DNA from: Deltaproteobacteria bacterium
GTDB taxonomy: Bacteria; Myxococcota; Myxococcia; Myxococcales; Anaeromyxobacteraceae
Assembly: GCA_016214955.1 (NCBI GenBank)
Contig: JACRMN010000007.1
Location: 124,001-188,000, forward strand
Direction: 5' to 3'
DNA length: 64,000 nt
Position 1 is the first letter of the stretch. Each line of letters starts with the position of its first letter. Of this stretch, positions 1-9,664 are shown one piece after another. Under the pieces are notes generated by a model, which searched no databases, was not told the origin of the DNA, and saw nothing but the letters and a program-made list of their open reading frames with translations. Position numbers and translations under genes: made by a program.

Positions 1-782
1 TCCACCCGCGCCAGCCGCGCGCCCAGGGCCACCGAGCGGGAGGTGAACCGGCTGCCGCCGAGCTGCGACACGCCCACCAGCCCCACGTGGAAGGCGCCGG
101 GCGCCTCGTCCTGCACCCGCACCAGCTCCAGCGCGGAGCGCTCGCCCAGCGACGCCTGGGTGAGGCCGGCGGCCAGGTAGCTGCCGCTGCCGGTCCAGTG
201 CTCCACCACCACCGCCCTGGCCGCCTCGCCCAGCAGCAGCAGCGAGCGCGGGAAGGCGCCCACCGCCTGGCCGGCTCCGGCCAGGGTGAGGTGGACCACG
301 TGGATGGGGGCCTCGACCGCGACGCCGGCCGGGAGCTCCAGGTGGAGGCCGTCGGCGAAGAGGGCGTCGGAGAGCGCGGCGAAGGCGTGGTCGCCGAAAG
401 GGCCGCGTCCCAGCAGCGGCTCGACGGCGCCGGGCCGCTCGCGGATGGCCGCGGCCAGGCTGCCGACCCGGGCCCCGGGCGGCAGGCCGGCGAGGTCGGT
501 GCGCGAGGGATCGATCCGGCCGTTCACCAGCACCAGGCGCGGGGCCGGAGGCAGCGCGAAGCCGGCCGGCAGCGCCGCCGCCCCGGGCTCCGCCGGCGCG
601 AGCGCCAGGTCGGCGAGGCCGGCCAGGCTGGTGTAGCGCCACTCCTCGTGGCGGGTGGTGGGCAGCAGGAGCCGCCCGAAGTCGTCGGCCCCGGCGCGCC
701 GCAGGGCCGCCAGGAAGCCGGGCTCGCCCGCCGGCGCCGGCCGCGCCAGGGCGGCCTGCAGGCTCTCCTCGGCGCGGTTCAC
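1..782 (-). CDS. sufD: SufD, Fe-S cluster assembly scaffold subunit (3' end beyond window)
   Basis: SufD forms the SufBC2D scaffold that builds Fe-S clusters in the cytoplasm. The 260 visible residues start with GTG at 782 and read through the SufD signature HEEWRYTSL around residue 48. The family is usually about 430 residues, so the C-terminal 40% lies off the left edge; no break is seen in the visible part. The start overlaps the sufC stop by four bases (GTGA), indicating translational coupling. It is the last visible member of a minus-strand operon Rrf2-sufB-sufC-sufD. Identification rests on the EEWRYT motif and operon position, which together are strong. Confidence 0.9.
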   Translation of the reverse strand, partial: MNRAEESLQAALARPAPAGEPGFLAALRRAGADDFGRLLLPTTRHEEWRYTSLAGLADLALAPAEPGAAALPAGFALPPAPRLVLVNGRIDPSRTDLAGLPPGARVGSLAAAIRERPGAVEPLLGRGPFGDHAFAALSDALFADGLHLELPAGVAVEAPIHVVHLTLAGAGQAVGAFPRSLLLLGEAARAVVVEHWTGSGSYLAAGLTQASLGERSALELVRVQDEAPGAFHVGLVGVSQLGGSRFTSRSVALGARLARV

Positions 783-1546
783 GGCCTGGCTCCCGCCCCG
801 TGCCGCTCGGGCACCCAGCCGGCGTAGCCGGTCTTCTCCAGCTCCAGCGCCAGCTCCGGCCCGCCGCTCTTCACGATCTTGCCGGCGGCCATGACGTGCA
901 CCCGGTCCGGCTTCACGTAGTCGAGGAGCCGCTGGTAGTGGGTGACGAGGAGGAAGGCCCGGTCCGGGGCGCGCAGGGCGTTGACGCCGTCGGCCACCAC
1001 CCGCAGGGCGTCGATGTCGAGGCCGGAGTCGATCTCGTCGAGGATGGAGAGCTTCGGCTCCAGCACCGCCATCTGCAGGATCTCGTTCTTCTTCTTCTCG
1101 CCGCCCGAGAAGCCCTCGTTGACGCCGCGCTGCACGAAGCTCTGGTCCCACTTCACCAGCTTGAGCTTCTCCTTGGCGATGGCGAGGAAGTCCATGGCGT
1201 CCACCTCCTCCTCGCCGCGGGCCCGCCGCATGGCGTTGAGGGCGGTGCGCAGGAAGTAGAGGTTGGCGACGCCCGGGATCTCCACCGGGTACTGGAAGCC
1301 GAGGAACAGGCCGGCGGCGGCCCGCTTCTCGGGCGCCAGCGCCAGCAGGTCCTGGCCCAGGTAGGTGACCGAGCCGGCGGTGACCTCCACGTTCTCGCGG
1401 CCGGCCAGCACGCTCGCCAGCGTGCTCTTGCCGGAGCCGTTGGGCCCCATGATGGCGTGCACCTCGCCGGCGTTCACGGTGAGATCCAGCCCGTGGAGGA
1501 TCTCCTTCTCGCCGATGCGGGCCTTCAGGTTCTGGATGCGCAGCAT
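779..1546 (-). CDS. sufC: SufC, ATPase subunit of the Suf Fe-S assembly complex
   Basis: This ABC-family ATPase of 255 residues powers conformational change of the SufB-SufD scaffold and is cytosolic, not a transporter. It shows Walker A GPNGSGKST near residue 35, a Q-loop region (GFQYPVEIPG), the SufC signature FSGGEKKKNEILQM, Walker B LSILDEIDSGLDIDAL, and the H-loop His in LLVTHYQRLL. Length matches the family (about 250). ATG at 1546 is preceded by a GAGGGA ribosome site. It lies 28 bases after sufB and overlaps sufD by four bases. Confidence 0.97.
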   Translation of the reverse strand: MLRIQNLKARIGEKEILHGLDLTVNAGEVHAIMGPNGSGKSTLASVLAGRENVEVTAGSVTYLGQDLLALAPEKRAAAGLFLGFQYPVEIPGVANLYFLRTALNAMRRARGEEEVDAMDFLAIAKEKLKLVKWDQSFVQRGVNEGFSGGEKKKNEILQMAVLEPKLSILDEIDSGLDIDALRVVADGVNALRAPDRAFLLVTHYQRLLDYVKPDRVHVMAAGKIVKSGGPELALELEKTGYAGWVPERHGAGARP

Positions 1547-1574
1547 GCTCGTTTCCCTCTCCCGGTCGCCGGCC

Positions 1575-3007
<1,433 letters not shown>

Positions 3008-3011
<4 letters not shown>

Positions 3012-3460
3012 GATGCGACCTCCGGGTTGAGGATGGGAAGGCGGGCCAGCCCGGCGGGCCGCGGCCCGAGCGCCGAGAGCGGGAGCTTCTCCAGCGTCCC
3101 CTGGATGGCGCGGCTGATGGGTCCCCAGTGGCTCTTGGCCACGCAGGTGGGCTCGAGGGCGCAGAGGCCGCCGGCGTCGCTGCACTCGGTGACCGAGACC
3201 GGCCCCTCGAGCGCCTCGACGATGGCCGCCACCGAGATCTCGTCGGCGCGGCGCGAGAGGCTGTAGCCGCCGTGGCGCCCGCGGTGCGAGGCCACGATGC
3301 CGGCCCGGCACAGCTCCTTCAGGATCTTGGCGACGGTGGGCGGCGGCACCCGCGAGGCCTGGGACAGCTCCTGCGCGGTGCGGACCGGGGGCGAGCCGCC
3401 CTGGGCCATGTGCGTCAGCACCACGATGCCGTAGTCGGTGAGCTTGCTCATGCGCAGCAT
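3008..3460 (-). CDS. Rrf2-family [2Fe-2S] repressor of the suf operon (SufR/IscR-like)
   Basis: A 150-residue Rrf2 regulator leads the suf operon. The winged-helix N-terminus ([15 protein letters not shown], then [22 protein letters not shown] and the wing [10 protein letters not shown]) is typical. Three cysteines at 93, 100 and 106 (C-x6-C-x5-C) are positioned like the cluster ligands of IscR, so it probably senses Fe-S status by binding its own [2Fe-2S] cluster. ATG at 3460 is preceded by GGAGGG; an upstream in-frame extension lacks domain content. Adjacent sufB and a promoter palindrome imply autorepression of the whole operon. Family is certain; target and cofactor are inferred. Confidence 0.92.
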
Positions 3461-3492
3461 TGGGCGCGACCCTCCACCGTCCTCGGAGCCTT

Positions 3493-3513
3493 TCTGGACC
3501 ACATCAGTCCAGA
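3493..3513 (-). promoter_or_regulatory. Candidate Rrf2 operator over the suf promoter
   Basis: A perfect inverted repeat TCTGGAC-N7-GTCCAGA lies 33 bases upstream of the Rrf2 start codon. On the minus strand it overlaps a plausible -10 (TATCTG, 3515 to 3510), so a bound repressor would occlude RNA polymerase. The matching -35 is weak. Assignment to this repressor is by position only. Confidence 0.6.
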
Positions 3514-3574
3514 TAGAGAGCAAGGTAACCGACGAAAGGGGGTGGCGCCAGTCCTGATTTATTGATCGCTGAAA

Positions 3575-4126
3575 TTACTGGAGATTACTGCGACTCAGCG
3601 CGCCGTCCAGGGAGGCGCTGCCGCGGGTCACGTACAGGTGGTCGCCCACCACGGTGAGGGAGATGCGCACGCGCCGCTCGTCCTCGGCGGCGAGCGCCCG
3701 CAGGAGCGCCGGATCGACGGCCAGGAGCTCCGCCCGGCCGAGCCGCCCGAGCCGCTTCTCGCGGGCCTCGGCCACGAAGGCCTCGAGGCGCGCCGGCGCG
3801 TCGAAGAGCACCGCCACCTGGGCGCGCGGGGCGCGATCGGCCTCGCGCTGCAGCCGCTCGGGGTCGGGGCGGCCGACCCGGATCCAGAGCACCTTCTGGC
3901 CGGTGAGGTCGTCGGCGAAGAGGTCGGGGACCTCGGGCTCGGAGAGGCCGGGGCCGAACGCGATCCGCTCCTGGTGAAACAGGCAGTAGGCCAGCACCCG
4001 CAGCCAGAGCCGCTCCAGCGACTCGGAGGGGTGGCGCGCCACCTTGGTGGAGAGGCGCTGGTGCAGGTCGCGCTCCACGTGGCTGAGCTCGATCTCGAAG
4101 GTGTAGGGGACGGACTGGAGCGCCAC
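3575..4126 (-). CDS. yaeQ: YaeQ family protein
   Basis: The 183-residue product matches YaeQ in length and blocks: YTFEIELSHVERDLHQRL at the start, ARHPSESLERLWLRVLAY near residue 31, PDLFADDLTGQKVLWIRVGRPD near residue 67. YaeQ has a restriction-endonuclease-like (PD-D/ExK) fold with unknown substrate; E. coli yaeQ was described as a suppressor affecting haemolysin transcription elongation. GTG at 4126 with GAAAGG about six bases upstream fits the family start; the open frame further upstream is compositional. It lies immediately upstream of the suf operon on the same strand but is separated by the repressor promoter. Function here is unknown. Confidence 0.9.
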   Translation of the reverse strand: MALQSVPYTFEIELSHVERDLHQRLSTKVARHPSESLERLWLRVLAYCLFHQERIAFGPGLSEPEVPDLFADDLTGQKVLWIRVGRPDPERLQREADRAPRAQVAVLFDAPARLEAFVAEAREKRLGRLGRAELLAVDPALLRALAAEDERRVRISLTVVGDHLYVTRGSASLDGALSRSNLQ

Positions 4127-4227
4127 GCGTGCCTTTCGTGCGGGGAGGGGCCGGCGGCGCGGGAGCATACACCGACACACCCGGGTCCATACCCTCGTCC
4201 CCGCGATTCGTGACAGGCTGCAGGGTG

Positions 4228-4950
4228 ATGCGCACCGCACTCCTGGCCCTCGTGGCGCTGCTCGCCGCCTCCCCGGCGCGCGGGCAGCAGAGCCTCTCGC
4301 CCCCGCCCCCTCCGCCGCGCCCGGCGGCGGGCCTCCCCGCGCCGCCGCCACCGCCGCCAGCGCCCGAGCCGGCGACCGCGACCCCGACCTCGCCCGCGAC
4401 CTCGCCCGCGACCGCATCGCCGCTCGTCGCCAAGGAGAAGGCGGACGACGGTGCGCCGGTGCTGGGGGTGCTTGTGGACGCGGGCTTCCCCGACGGCATC
4501 GGCGCCTCGCTGCTCTACCGCCCGGCCTGGTTCGCGCGCCTGCACGGGGGCGCCACCTACAACTTCATGGGGCCGGGGCTGCGGGCCGGCGCAACGCTCG
4601 TCCCGTTCCAGTTCTTCCTCACCCCCACCCTCTCGGCCGAGTACGGCCACACCTTCGACGCCGACGCCACCCGCGTGGTCTCGATCTTCTCGAAGCTCAG
4701 CCCGTCGGAGAAGATCCTGCTGCGCTCGGTGGGCTACGACTACCTCTCGGTGCAGGTGGGGCTGGAGACGGGCTCGCCCCGCACCTTCGCCTGGTTCACG
4801 CGCGTCGGGCTCTCCTGGATCTGGCCCCGCGTGAACGACGTCCAGGCCGCCGCCCAGGCGCAGAACGCCAGCATCACCTCCGTCTCGAGGCCGAAGATCC
4901 GGCTGGTGACGCCGTCCATCTCCACGGGCATCTACCTCTTCGTCTGGTGA
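4228..4950 (+). CDS. Secreted Pro-rich protein with outer-membrane beta-barrel-like C-terminus
   Basis: The 240-residue product begins with a signal peptide (hydrophobic core TALLALVALLAASPARG) and a long Pro/Ala/Thr-rich linker to about residue 70. A glycine/aromatic-rich region of alternating hydrophobic residues follows, ending in GIYLFVW. A terminal aromatic residue and these alternating strands are typical of small outer-membrane barrels recognised by BamA. No enzymatic motif is seen. ATG at 4228 is chosen because the signal peptide starts there. A GACC-type hexamer tract encodes the ATATPTSPATSPAT part of the linker. It is followed nine bases later by a lipoprotein gene, likely one transcript. 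Confidence 0.65.
   Translation: MRTALLALVALLAASPARGQQSLSPPPPPPRPAAGLPAPPPPPPAPEPATATPTSPATSPATASPLVAKEKADDGAPVLGVLVDAGFPDGIGASLLYRPAWFARLHGGATYNFMGPGLRAGATLVPFQFFLTPTLSAEYGHTFDADATRVVSIFSKLSPSEKILLRSVGYDYLSVQVGLETGSPRTFAWFTRVGLSWIWPRVNDVQAAAQAQNASITSVSRPKIRLVTPSISTGIYLFVW
4373..4414 (+). repeat. GACCnC hexamer tract inside a coding linker
   Basis: Degenerate six-base units of GACC(G/C/T)C and related GCGACC run in frame through the Pro/Thr linker of the preceding gene. Similar tracts occur at about 31.6, 36.9, 41.5, 51.6 and 55.4 kb. Confidence 0.6.
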
Positions 4951-4958
4951 GCCGAACC

Positions 4959-5534
4959 ATGCGACCGCACCTGCTCGTCCCATTCGCGCTCGCCGGCCTC
5001 GCCGCCTGCGGCGGCCCGCTCTTCTCCGCCGAGGTGGAGGTGGAGCGCTTCTGCTACGCCCGCCGGGTGTGCGAGGCCGCCGGCCAGCCCTCGCCCTGCT
5101 TGCCGCCGCTGCCCGCGGTCCCGCCCTCGGGCCAGATCCCCTCCGGCGCCCTCCCCGCCTTCGCGGTGCCGCTGCAGCTTCCGCCGCTGCTCCGCAACCA
5201 CGGCTCGGAGGTGGAGGTCCGGCTGCTCCAGGCCCGCCTGGTGCCGGTGAGCGCCGCCACCGACCTCCGGGGCATCGTCTCGCTCGACCTGTCGCTGGTG
5301 CCGGCCAGCGGGACGCCGGTGGCGGTGGCTGCCTACGCCCGCCCGGTGCCGGCCCCGGCCACCGTGCCCAGCCTGACCCTCGAGGGGCAGCGCGTCGACG
5401 TGGTCGCCTACCTCCAGGCCAACCAGATGCAGGTCCGGATCGGCGGCGCCTACGACGCCCCGTTCCCCTCCGCCCCCTGGGACGCCGACCTGGAGCTGTG
5501 CTTCTACGGCCGGGCGCTCATGCCCTACTTCTAG
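4959..5534 (+). CDS. Hypothetical lipoprotein
   Basis: The product of 191 residues starts [19 protein letters not shown], a lipoprotein signal peptide with lipobox LAAC, so it should be lipid-anchored in the envelope. The mature N-terminus has a small cluster of cysteines ([17 protein letters not shown]). The rest is a beta-rich domain with no family I recognise. ATG at 4959 is preferred over GTG at 4947 because GGTGAG lies seven bases upstream of it. The 3' end overlaps the convergent recQ by 17 bases. Confidence 0.7.
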   Translation: MRPHLLVPFALAGLAACGGPLFSAEVEVERFCYARRVCEAAGQPSPCLPPLPAVPPSGQIPSGALPAFAVPLQLPPLLRNHGSEVEVRLLQARLVPVSAATDLRGIVSLDLSLVPASGTPVAVAAYARPVPAPATVPSLTLEGQRVDVVAYLQANQMQVRIGGAYDAPFPSAPWDADLELCFYGRALMPYF

Positions 5535-7071
5535 CTCCGGGGCGACGCCGCCGCGGGCGCGCGGCGCGCCGGGCCGGCACCGCCGGCGCCTCGGCCAGCA
5601 GGTCGGCGCCGGAGCACAGGTCGCAGCTCTCGCCGCAGGCCTCGATGCGCTCGCCGAAGTAGGCCACCAGCTCCCGGTGGCGGCAGCGCGCCTCCTCGGC
5701 CAGCCGGAACATCTGGCGGGCCTGCTGCCGCTGCACCCGGGCGTGCGCCTCGTCGAGGTCGCCCAGCATGCGGTCCCAGGCCAGCACGTCGGCCCAGGAG
5801 TAGAGCAGCACGCAGTCGGAGGGCGCGCCGTCGCGGCCGGCCCGCCCCACCTCCTGGTAGTACCCCTCCACCGAGCGCGGCATGTCCCGGTGCACCACGA
5901 AGCGCACGTCGGGCTTGTCGATGCCCATGCCGAAGGCCACCGTGGCCACCACCACCTCGGCCTTGCCGGAGAGGAAGTCGTCCTGGGCCCGCTCCCGCGC
6001 CTCGGGGGCCAGGCCGGCGTGGTAGGGCGTGGCCGCGAGGCCGGTGCGGCGCAGGAAGGCGGCGGTCTCCTCGGCGGTCCGGCGCGAGAGGCAGTAGACG
6101 ATGCCGCTCTGGCCCCGGCGGCCGGCGAGCAGGCGCACCAGGGCGTCGCGCGTGGAGACGCCGCCGCGGCCGGCCGCCTCGCCCCCCTTCTTGTAGGCGT
6201 GGAGGCGGAGGTTCTCGCGGAAGAAGCGGCCCCGCACCAGCAGCGGCCCCTCCATGCCCAGCTGCTCGGCGATGTCCTTCACCACCGCGGCGGTGGCGGT
6301 GGCGGTGAGCGCCAGCACCGGCACGCCGAAGCGGGCCTTGAGGCCGGCCAGGTTGCGGTAGGCGGGCCGGAAGTCGTGTCCCCACTGGCTGATGCAGTGG
6401 GCCTCGTCCACCGCCAGCGCCGAGAGCCGCACGCCGGAGAGCGCCGCGCCCACCGAGGCCTCGAGCCCCTCGGGCGCGGCGTAGACGAGCTCGTAGGCGC
6501 CGCGCCGGACCTCCTGCACCCGCTGGCGCCGCTCGTCGGGCGCCAGGCTGGAGTTGAGGAAGGTGGCGCGGATGCCCAGGCGTCCCAGCGCGTCCACCTG
6601 GTCCTTCATGAGGGCGATGAGCGGAGAGACCACCAGCGTGGTGCCGCCCAGGACCCGGGCCGGGAGCTGGTAGGTGAGCGACTTGCCGGCGCCGGTGGGC
6701 ATGACGCCGATGCAGTCGCGGCCGGAGAGCACCGCCTCGATGATGGGCTCCTGCCCGGGCCGGAACCCGGCGTGGCCGAAGAGGTCGCGGAGCACGGCCC
6801 GGGCTTCGGGGCGCGGCCCTGCGGGCGCGGCCCGCAGCGAGGCGGAGAGGGCGCGCAGCGCCTCGATCTCCCGCTCGCCGAAGAGGGCCGGCTCGGCGCG
6901 CCACAGGCCGCGCAGCGCCTCGAGGCGCGCCTGGGTGCGGCGGCGCAGGGCGGCGTCGGGGGGATCGCCCCCGTCCCAGCCGCGGCAAAGCCCCTCCACC
7001 TCGGCGGCCACCTCGCGGCGGCGGGCCGGCACGTCCAGCGCGAAGAGGTCGGGGTGCCCGCGGCGGGTCAA
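5518..7071 (-). CDS. recQ: RecQ-type ATP-dependent DNA helicase, short form
   Basis: An SF2 DNA helicase of up to 517 residues, acting in recombination and replication-fork repair. After a poorly conserved N-terminal 85 residues it shows Walker [22 protein letters not shown] in [20 protein letters not shown], the SAT-like ALTATAT, motif V/VI ([31 protein letters not shown]) and the four-Cys zinc site ending ESCDLC. The chain stops right after the zinc site, so the winged-helix RQC and HRDC domains of E. coli RecQ (about 610 residues) are missing. The longest frame starts with TTG at 7071; GTG at residue 14 is an alternative. Neither has a clear ribosome site. Confidence 0.9.
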   Translation of the reverse strand: MTRRGHPDLFALDVPARRREVAAEVEGLCRGWDGGDPPDAALRRRTQARLEALRGLWRAEPALFGEREIEALRALSASLRAAPAGPRPEARAVLRDLFGHAGFRPGQEPIIEAVLSGRDCIGVMPTGAGKSLTYQLPARVLGGTTLVVSPLIALMKDQVDALGRLGIRATFLNSSLAPDERRQRVQEVRRGAYELVYAAPEGLEASVGAALSGVRLSALAVDEAHCISQWGHDFRPAYRNLAGLKARFGVPVLALTATATAAVVKDIAEQLGMEGPLLVRGRFFRENLRLHAYKKGGEAAGRGGVSTRDALVRLLAGRRGQSGIVYCLSRRTAEETAAFLRRTGLAATPYHAGLAPEARERAQDDFLSGKAEVVVATVAFGMGIDKPDVRFVVHRDMPRSVEGYYQEVGRAGRDGAPSDCVLLYSWADVLAWDRMLGDLDEAHARVQRQQARQMFRLAEEARCRHRELVAYFGERIEACGESCDLCSGADLLAEAPAVPARRAARPRRRRPGARSRA

Positions 7072-7076
7072 AGGAA

Positions 7077-7107
7077 GGCGGCGGGTCGGATGGGCCGACC
7101 CGCCGCC
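7077..7107 (-). terminator. Rho-independent terminator of the NrfJ-like gene
   Basis: A perfect 13-bp stem with a five-base loop is followed on the minus strand by TTCCTTT. It sits 22 bases after the stop of the lipoprotein gene and six bases before the longest recQ start, so recQ must start from within or by readthrough. Confidence 0.75.
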
Positions 7108-7129
7108 GGAAGCTACCAGGAAGCGAAGG

Positions 7130-7927
7130 CTACTTGCTGACCTTGGCGTCCTCGATGATCACCGGGTAGGCGTAGCCGGCGCCGAAGTCCTTGTCGACCT
7201 TCACGGTGCCCTTCACGGTCACCACGTCGCCGACCTTGGCGTCGTCCTGGGTGGTGATGGTGACGTCGTGGTTGTTCTTCTCGGCCTTGCCGCTGCCGTC
7301 GCGCAGGTGGATCCAGTTGCGGCCCATGATGCCGGGCGAGAACTTCACCACCTGGCCCTTCACGGTGACCGGCTTGTCCTTGAGGCCGGCCTTGCCGGTG
7401 AAGAGCTCCTCCACCGTCTTGCCGTCCGGGCCGGCGGCCTTGGTGATCTTGGCGATCTTCACGTCGGTGGGCCCGGCCGCGGCCGCCTGGTGCTGCGCGG
7501 CCATGGCCGCCGGGGACGGGGGCGGCTCGCCGCCCTGCGGGCCGGGGGCCGCCTGCATCGGCGCCGGGGCGGCACCCTCGCCGCCGGCCAGCGTGCCGAA
7601 GAGCACCAGGTCGAACTTGCGGTTCAGGGTCTTGGACTCGAAGTTGGTCATGGGCGCGGAGACGGAGATGGTCACCTCCTCACCGGCCTTGGTGGGGGCC
7701 TGCGGGACGGCCGCCCAGGTCTCGCCGGTGGGGGTGGCGAGCTTCAGGTAGCTGTAGGGGGCCGCGTCCAGCTTCTCCAGGACCTTGCCCTTCACGGTGT
7801 TGGCGGCGACGGGGGCGGCGGCCGGGGCCTGCTGCGCGCTCGGGGCGGGCTGGGCCGGCGTGGGGGCCTCGGGCTTCTTGCAGGCCACGAGGGCCAGGGC
7901 GGCAAGGACGACGAGCGACGAACGCAT
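7130..7927 (-). CDS. Lipoprotein with two OB-fold-like domains (NrfJ-related)
   Basis: The product of 265 residues has a lipoprotein signal (lipobox LVAC, Cys 16) followed by an Ala/Pro linker. The first domain ([19 protein letters not shown], then GETWAAVPQ, residues about 44-105) resembles the NrfJ-type OB-fold often encoded near multihaem cytochromes. A Pro/Gln/Ala linker separates it from a second OB-like domain ([28 protein letters not shown] and [10 protein letters not shown]). It should be periplasm-facing. The ligand is unknown. Its gene is monocistronic, ending in a strong terminator. Confidence 0.75.
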   Translation of the reverse strand: MRSSLVVLAALALVACKKPEAPTPAQPAPSAQQAPAAAPVAANTVKGKVLEKLDAAPYSYLKLATPTGETWAAVPQAPTKAGEEVTISVSAPMTNFESKTLNRKFDLVLFGTLAGGEGAAPAPMQAAPGPQGGEPPPSPAAMAAQHQAAAAGPTDVKIAKITKAAGPDGKTVEELFTGKAGLKDKPVTVKGQVVKFSPGIMGRNWIHLRDGSGKAEKNNHDVTITTQDDAKVGDVVTVKGTVKVDKDFGAGYAYPVIIEDAKVSK

Positions 7928-8044
7928 GGGGCAGATTCCTCCAGGATTTTGCGGAATGCCTCCGGGGGCGCCGGGGGCGGCCTCTTATACCCGGAAGAGA
8001 CAACCTTGGCGATAGAGGTTCTCTTCCCGACCCGGAACCGGCGT

Positions 8045-8806
8045 TTAGCTCCGGAGCCGGTATCCGCTGGCCAGGAGGGCGTAGGCCAGGGACAGCGACC
8101 CGGCCGCCAGGACCGCCAGGATGCCCAGCCCCCAGAGCGGCGAGGCGTCGGAGATCCCGAGGAACCCGTAGCGCACTCCGTCCACCAGGTAGAACACGGG
8201 GTTGGCCATGGTGAGCCGCTGCAGCCCCGGCGGCAGCATCCGCACCGAGTAGAAGACGCCGCCCAGGAAGGTGAGCGGCGTCACCACGAAGGTGGGGAAG
8301 AAGTTCACCTGCTCGAAGGTGGCCGCCCAGATGGCGGTGACGACGCCCAGGGCTGCGAAGGCCACGGCGGCCAGCACCAGCATGACCAGCGCCCAGAGCG
8401 GGTGGGCGATGCCGATGCCGGTGAAGGCGCCGGCCACCAGCCAGGTCACCCCGCCCACCAGCAGGCCGCGCACCACGGCCGCGGCCACGAAGCCGGTGAG
8501 CACCTCGGTGTGGGAGAGCGGGGCCACCAGGATGTCGATGATGGTGCCCTGGAGCTTCATGACGAAGAGCGAGGAGGCGGAGTTGAGGTAGGCGTTGCTC
8601 ACCACGCCCAGCGCTACCAGGCCCGGCGCGATGAAGCGGGCGTAGGGCACCCCCTCGACGTCGGCGAGGCGAGAGCCCAGCGACCAGCCGAAGACCACGA
8701 AGTAGAGGGTGGTGGTGACGAGCGGCGAGGCGAGCGTCTGGCCGGGCACGCGCAGGAAGCGGCGCACCTCCTTGACGAGGAGCGTCCGCAGGCCGAGGCC
8801 CATCAC
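8045..8806 (-). CDS. ABC-2 type transporter permease
   Basis: The 253-residue integral membrane protein has about six hydrophobic helices and the ABC-2 pattern: a first helix following residue 20 (FLRVPGQTLASPLVTTTLYFVVFGWSLG), TFLGGVFYSVRMLPP before the last loop, and the NPVFYLVDGVRYG motif typical of drug/polysaccharide exporters of this class. It overlaps the ATPase gene 8803-9549 by four bases and is translated after it, so the two form an exporter. The substrate cannot be read from sequence. Confidence 0.92.
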   Translation of the reverse strand: MMGLGLRTLLVKEVRRFLRVPGQTLASPLVTTTLYFVVFGWSLGSRLADVEGVPYARFIAPGLVALGVVSNAYLNSASSLFVMKLQGTIIDILVAPLSHTEVLTGFVAAAVVRGLLVGGVTWLVAGAFTGIGIAHPLWALVMLVLAAVAFAALGVVTAIWAATFEQVNFFPTFVVTPLTFLGGVFYSVRMLPPGLQRLTMANPVFYLVDGVRYGFLGISDASPLWGLGILAVLAAGSLSLAYALLASGYRLRS

Positions 8807-9549
8807 TCGGCCTCCCTTCCGGCCCGCTCGCGCTGCAGCAGGGCCACGTAGATGTCCTGGAGCCGCTGCCCGGCGTTGCGGGCCATCAGGGTGCCCTTGT
8901 CCTCGAGGAGCACCAGCCGCCCGCGCTCGATGACCGCCACCCGGTCGGCCAGCTCCTCGGCCTCCTCCAGGTAGTGGGTGGTGAGCACCACGGTGGTGCC
9001 CCGCTCGCGCAGCCGGCGCACGTAGCGCCAGAGCTGCTGGCGCAGCTCCACGTCCACGCCGGCGGTGGGCTCGTCGAGGAACAGCACCTGCGGGTCGTGC
9101 ACCAGCGCCTTGCCGATGAGCAGGCGACGCTTCATGCCGCCGGAGAGGGCCCGGGCATTGGTGTGGCGCTTCTCGGTCAGGTCCAGCGCCGAGAGGATCT
9201 CCTCCAGCCGGTCGCCGGTCAGCTTCACGCCGAAGTAGCCGGCCTGGAAGCGCAGCGCCTCCTCGACCGAGAAGAAGGGGTCGAAGTTGATCTCCTGGGG
9301 CACGAGCCCGACGGCACGGCGGGTGAACCGGTAGTCGCGCACCACGTCCTTGCCCAGCACCCGGGCGCTTCCCTCGGTGGCCCGGCTGAGGCCGGCGACG
9401 ATGGAGATGAGGGTGGTCTTTCCCGCCCCGTTGGGGCCGAGGAGGCCGAAGATCTCGCCCTGGCGCACCTCCAGGTCCACCCGGTCGAGCGCCAGCACGG
9501 CGCCGTACCGCTTCCGCAGGCCCTCGATCTCGACCACCGCTCCGTTCAC
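8803..9549 (-). CDS. ABC-2 exporter ATP-binding protein
   Basis: A 248-residue ABC ATPase with Walker A GPNGAGKTTL, Q-loop LVPQEINFDPFFSVEEALRF, signature LSGGMKRRLLIGKALVHDP, Walker B VLFLDEPTAGVDVELR and the switch His in VLTTHYLEEAEELADRV. The nodulation/daunorubicin-resistance type of sequence fits its ABC-2 permease partner 8045-8806. GTG at 9549 (VNGAVVEIEGLRKRYG) is chosen because homologous sequence begins there; the extra upstream open frame is compositional. Exported substrate is unknown. Confidence 0.93.
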   Translation of the reverse strand: MNGAVVEIEGLRKRYGAVLALDRVDLEVRQGEIFGLLGPNGAGKTTLISIVAGLSRATEGSARVLGKDVVRDYRFTRRAVGLVPQEINFDPFFSVEEALRFQAGYFGVKLTGDRLEEILSALDLTEKRHTNARALSGGMKRRLLIGKALVHDPQVLFLDEPTAGVDVELRQQLWRYVRRLRERGTTVVLTTHYLEEAEELADRVAVIERGRLVLLEDKGTLMARNAGQRLQDIYVALLQRERAGREAE

Positions 9550-9664
9550 GGGCCGGAATCTATCCGAGGCCCGGCCCGCCGGCGAGGCCGGTCCGGGGCG
9601 CGCGCTGGCGCGGCCGCCACCCACCGCGGTTGACGCAGGGCCCGACCTCGGCTGGAGTGGCCCG

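Noticed and set aside
1-782. sufD as a truncated pseudogene
   Set aside because: The frame is intact to the window edge; the missing part is simply outside.
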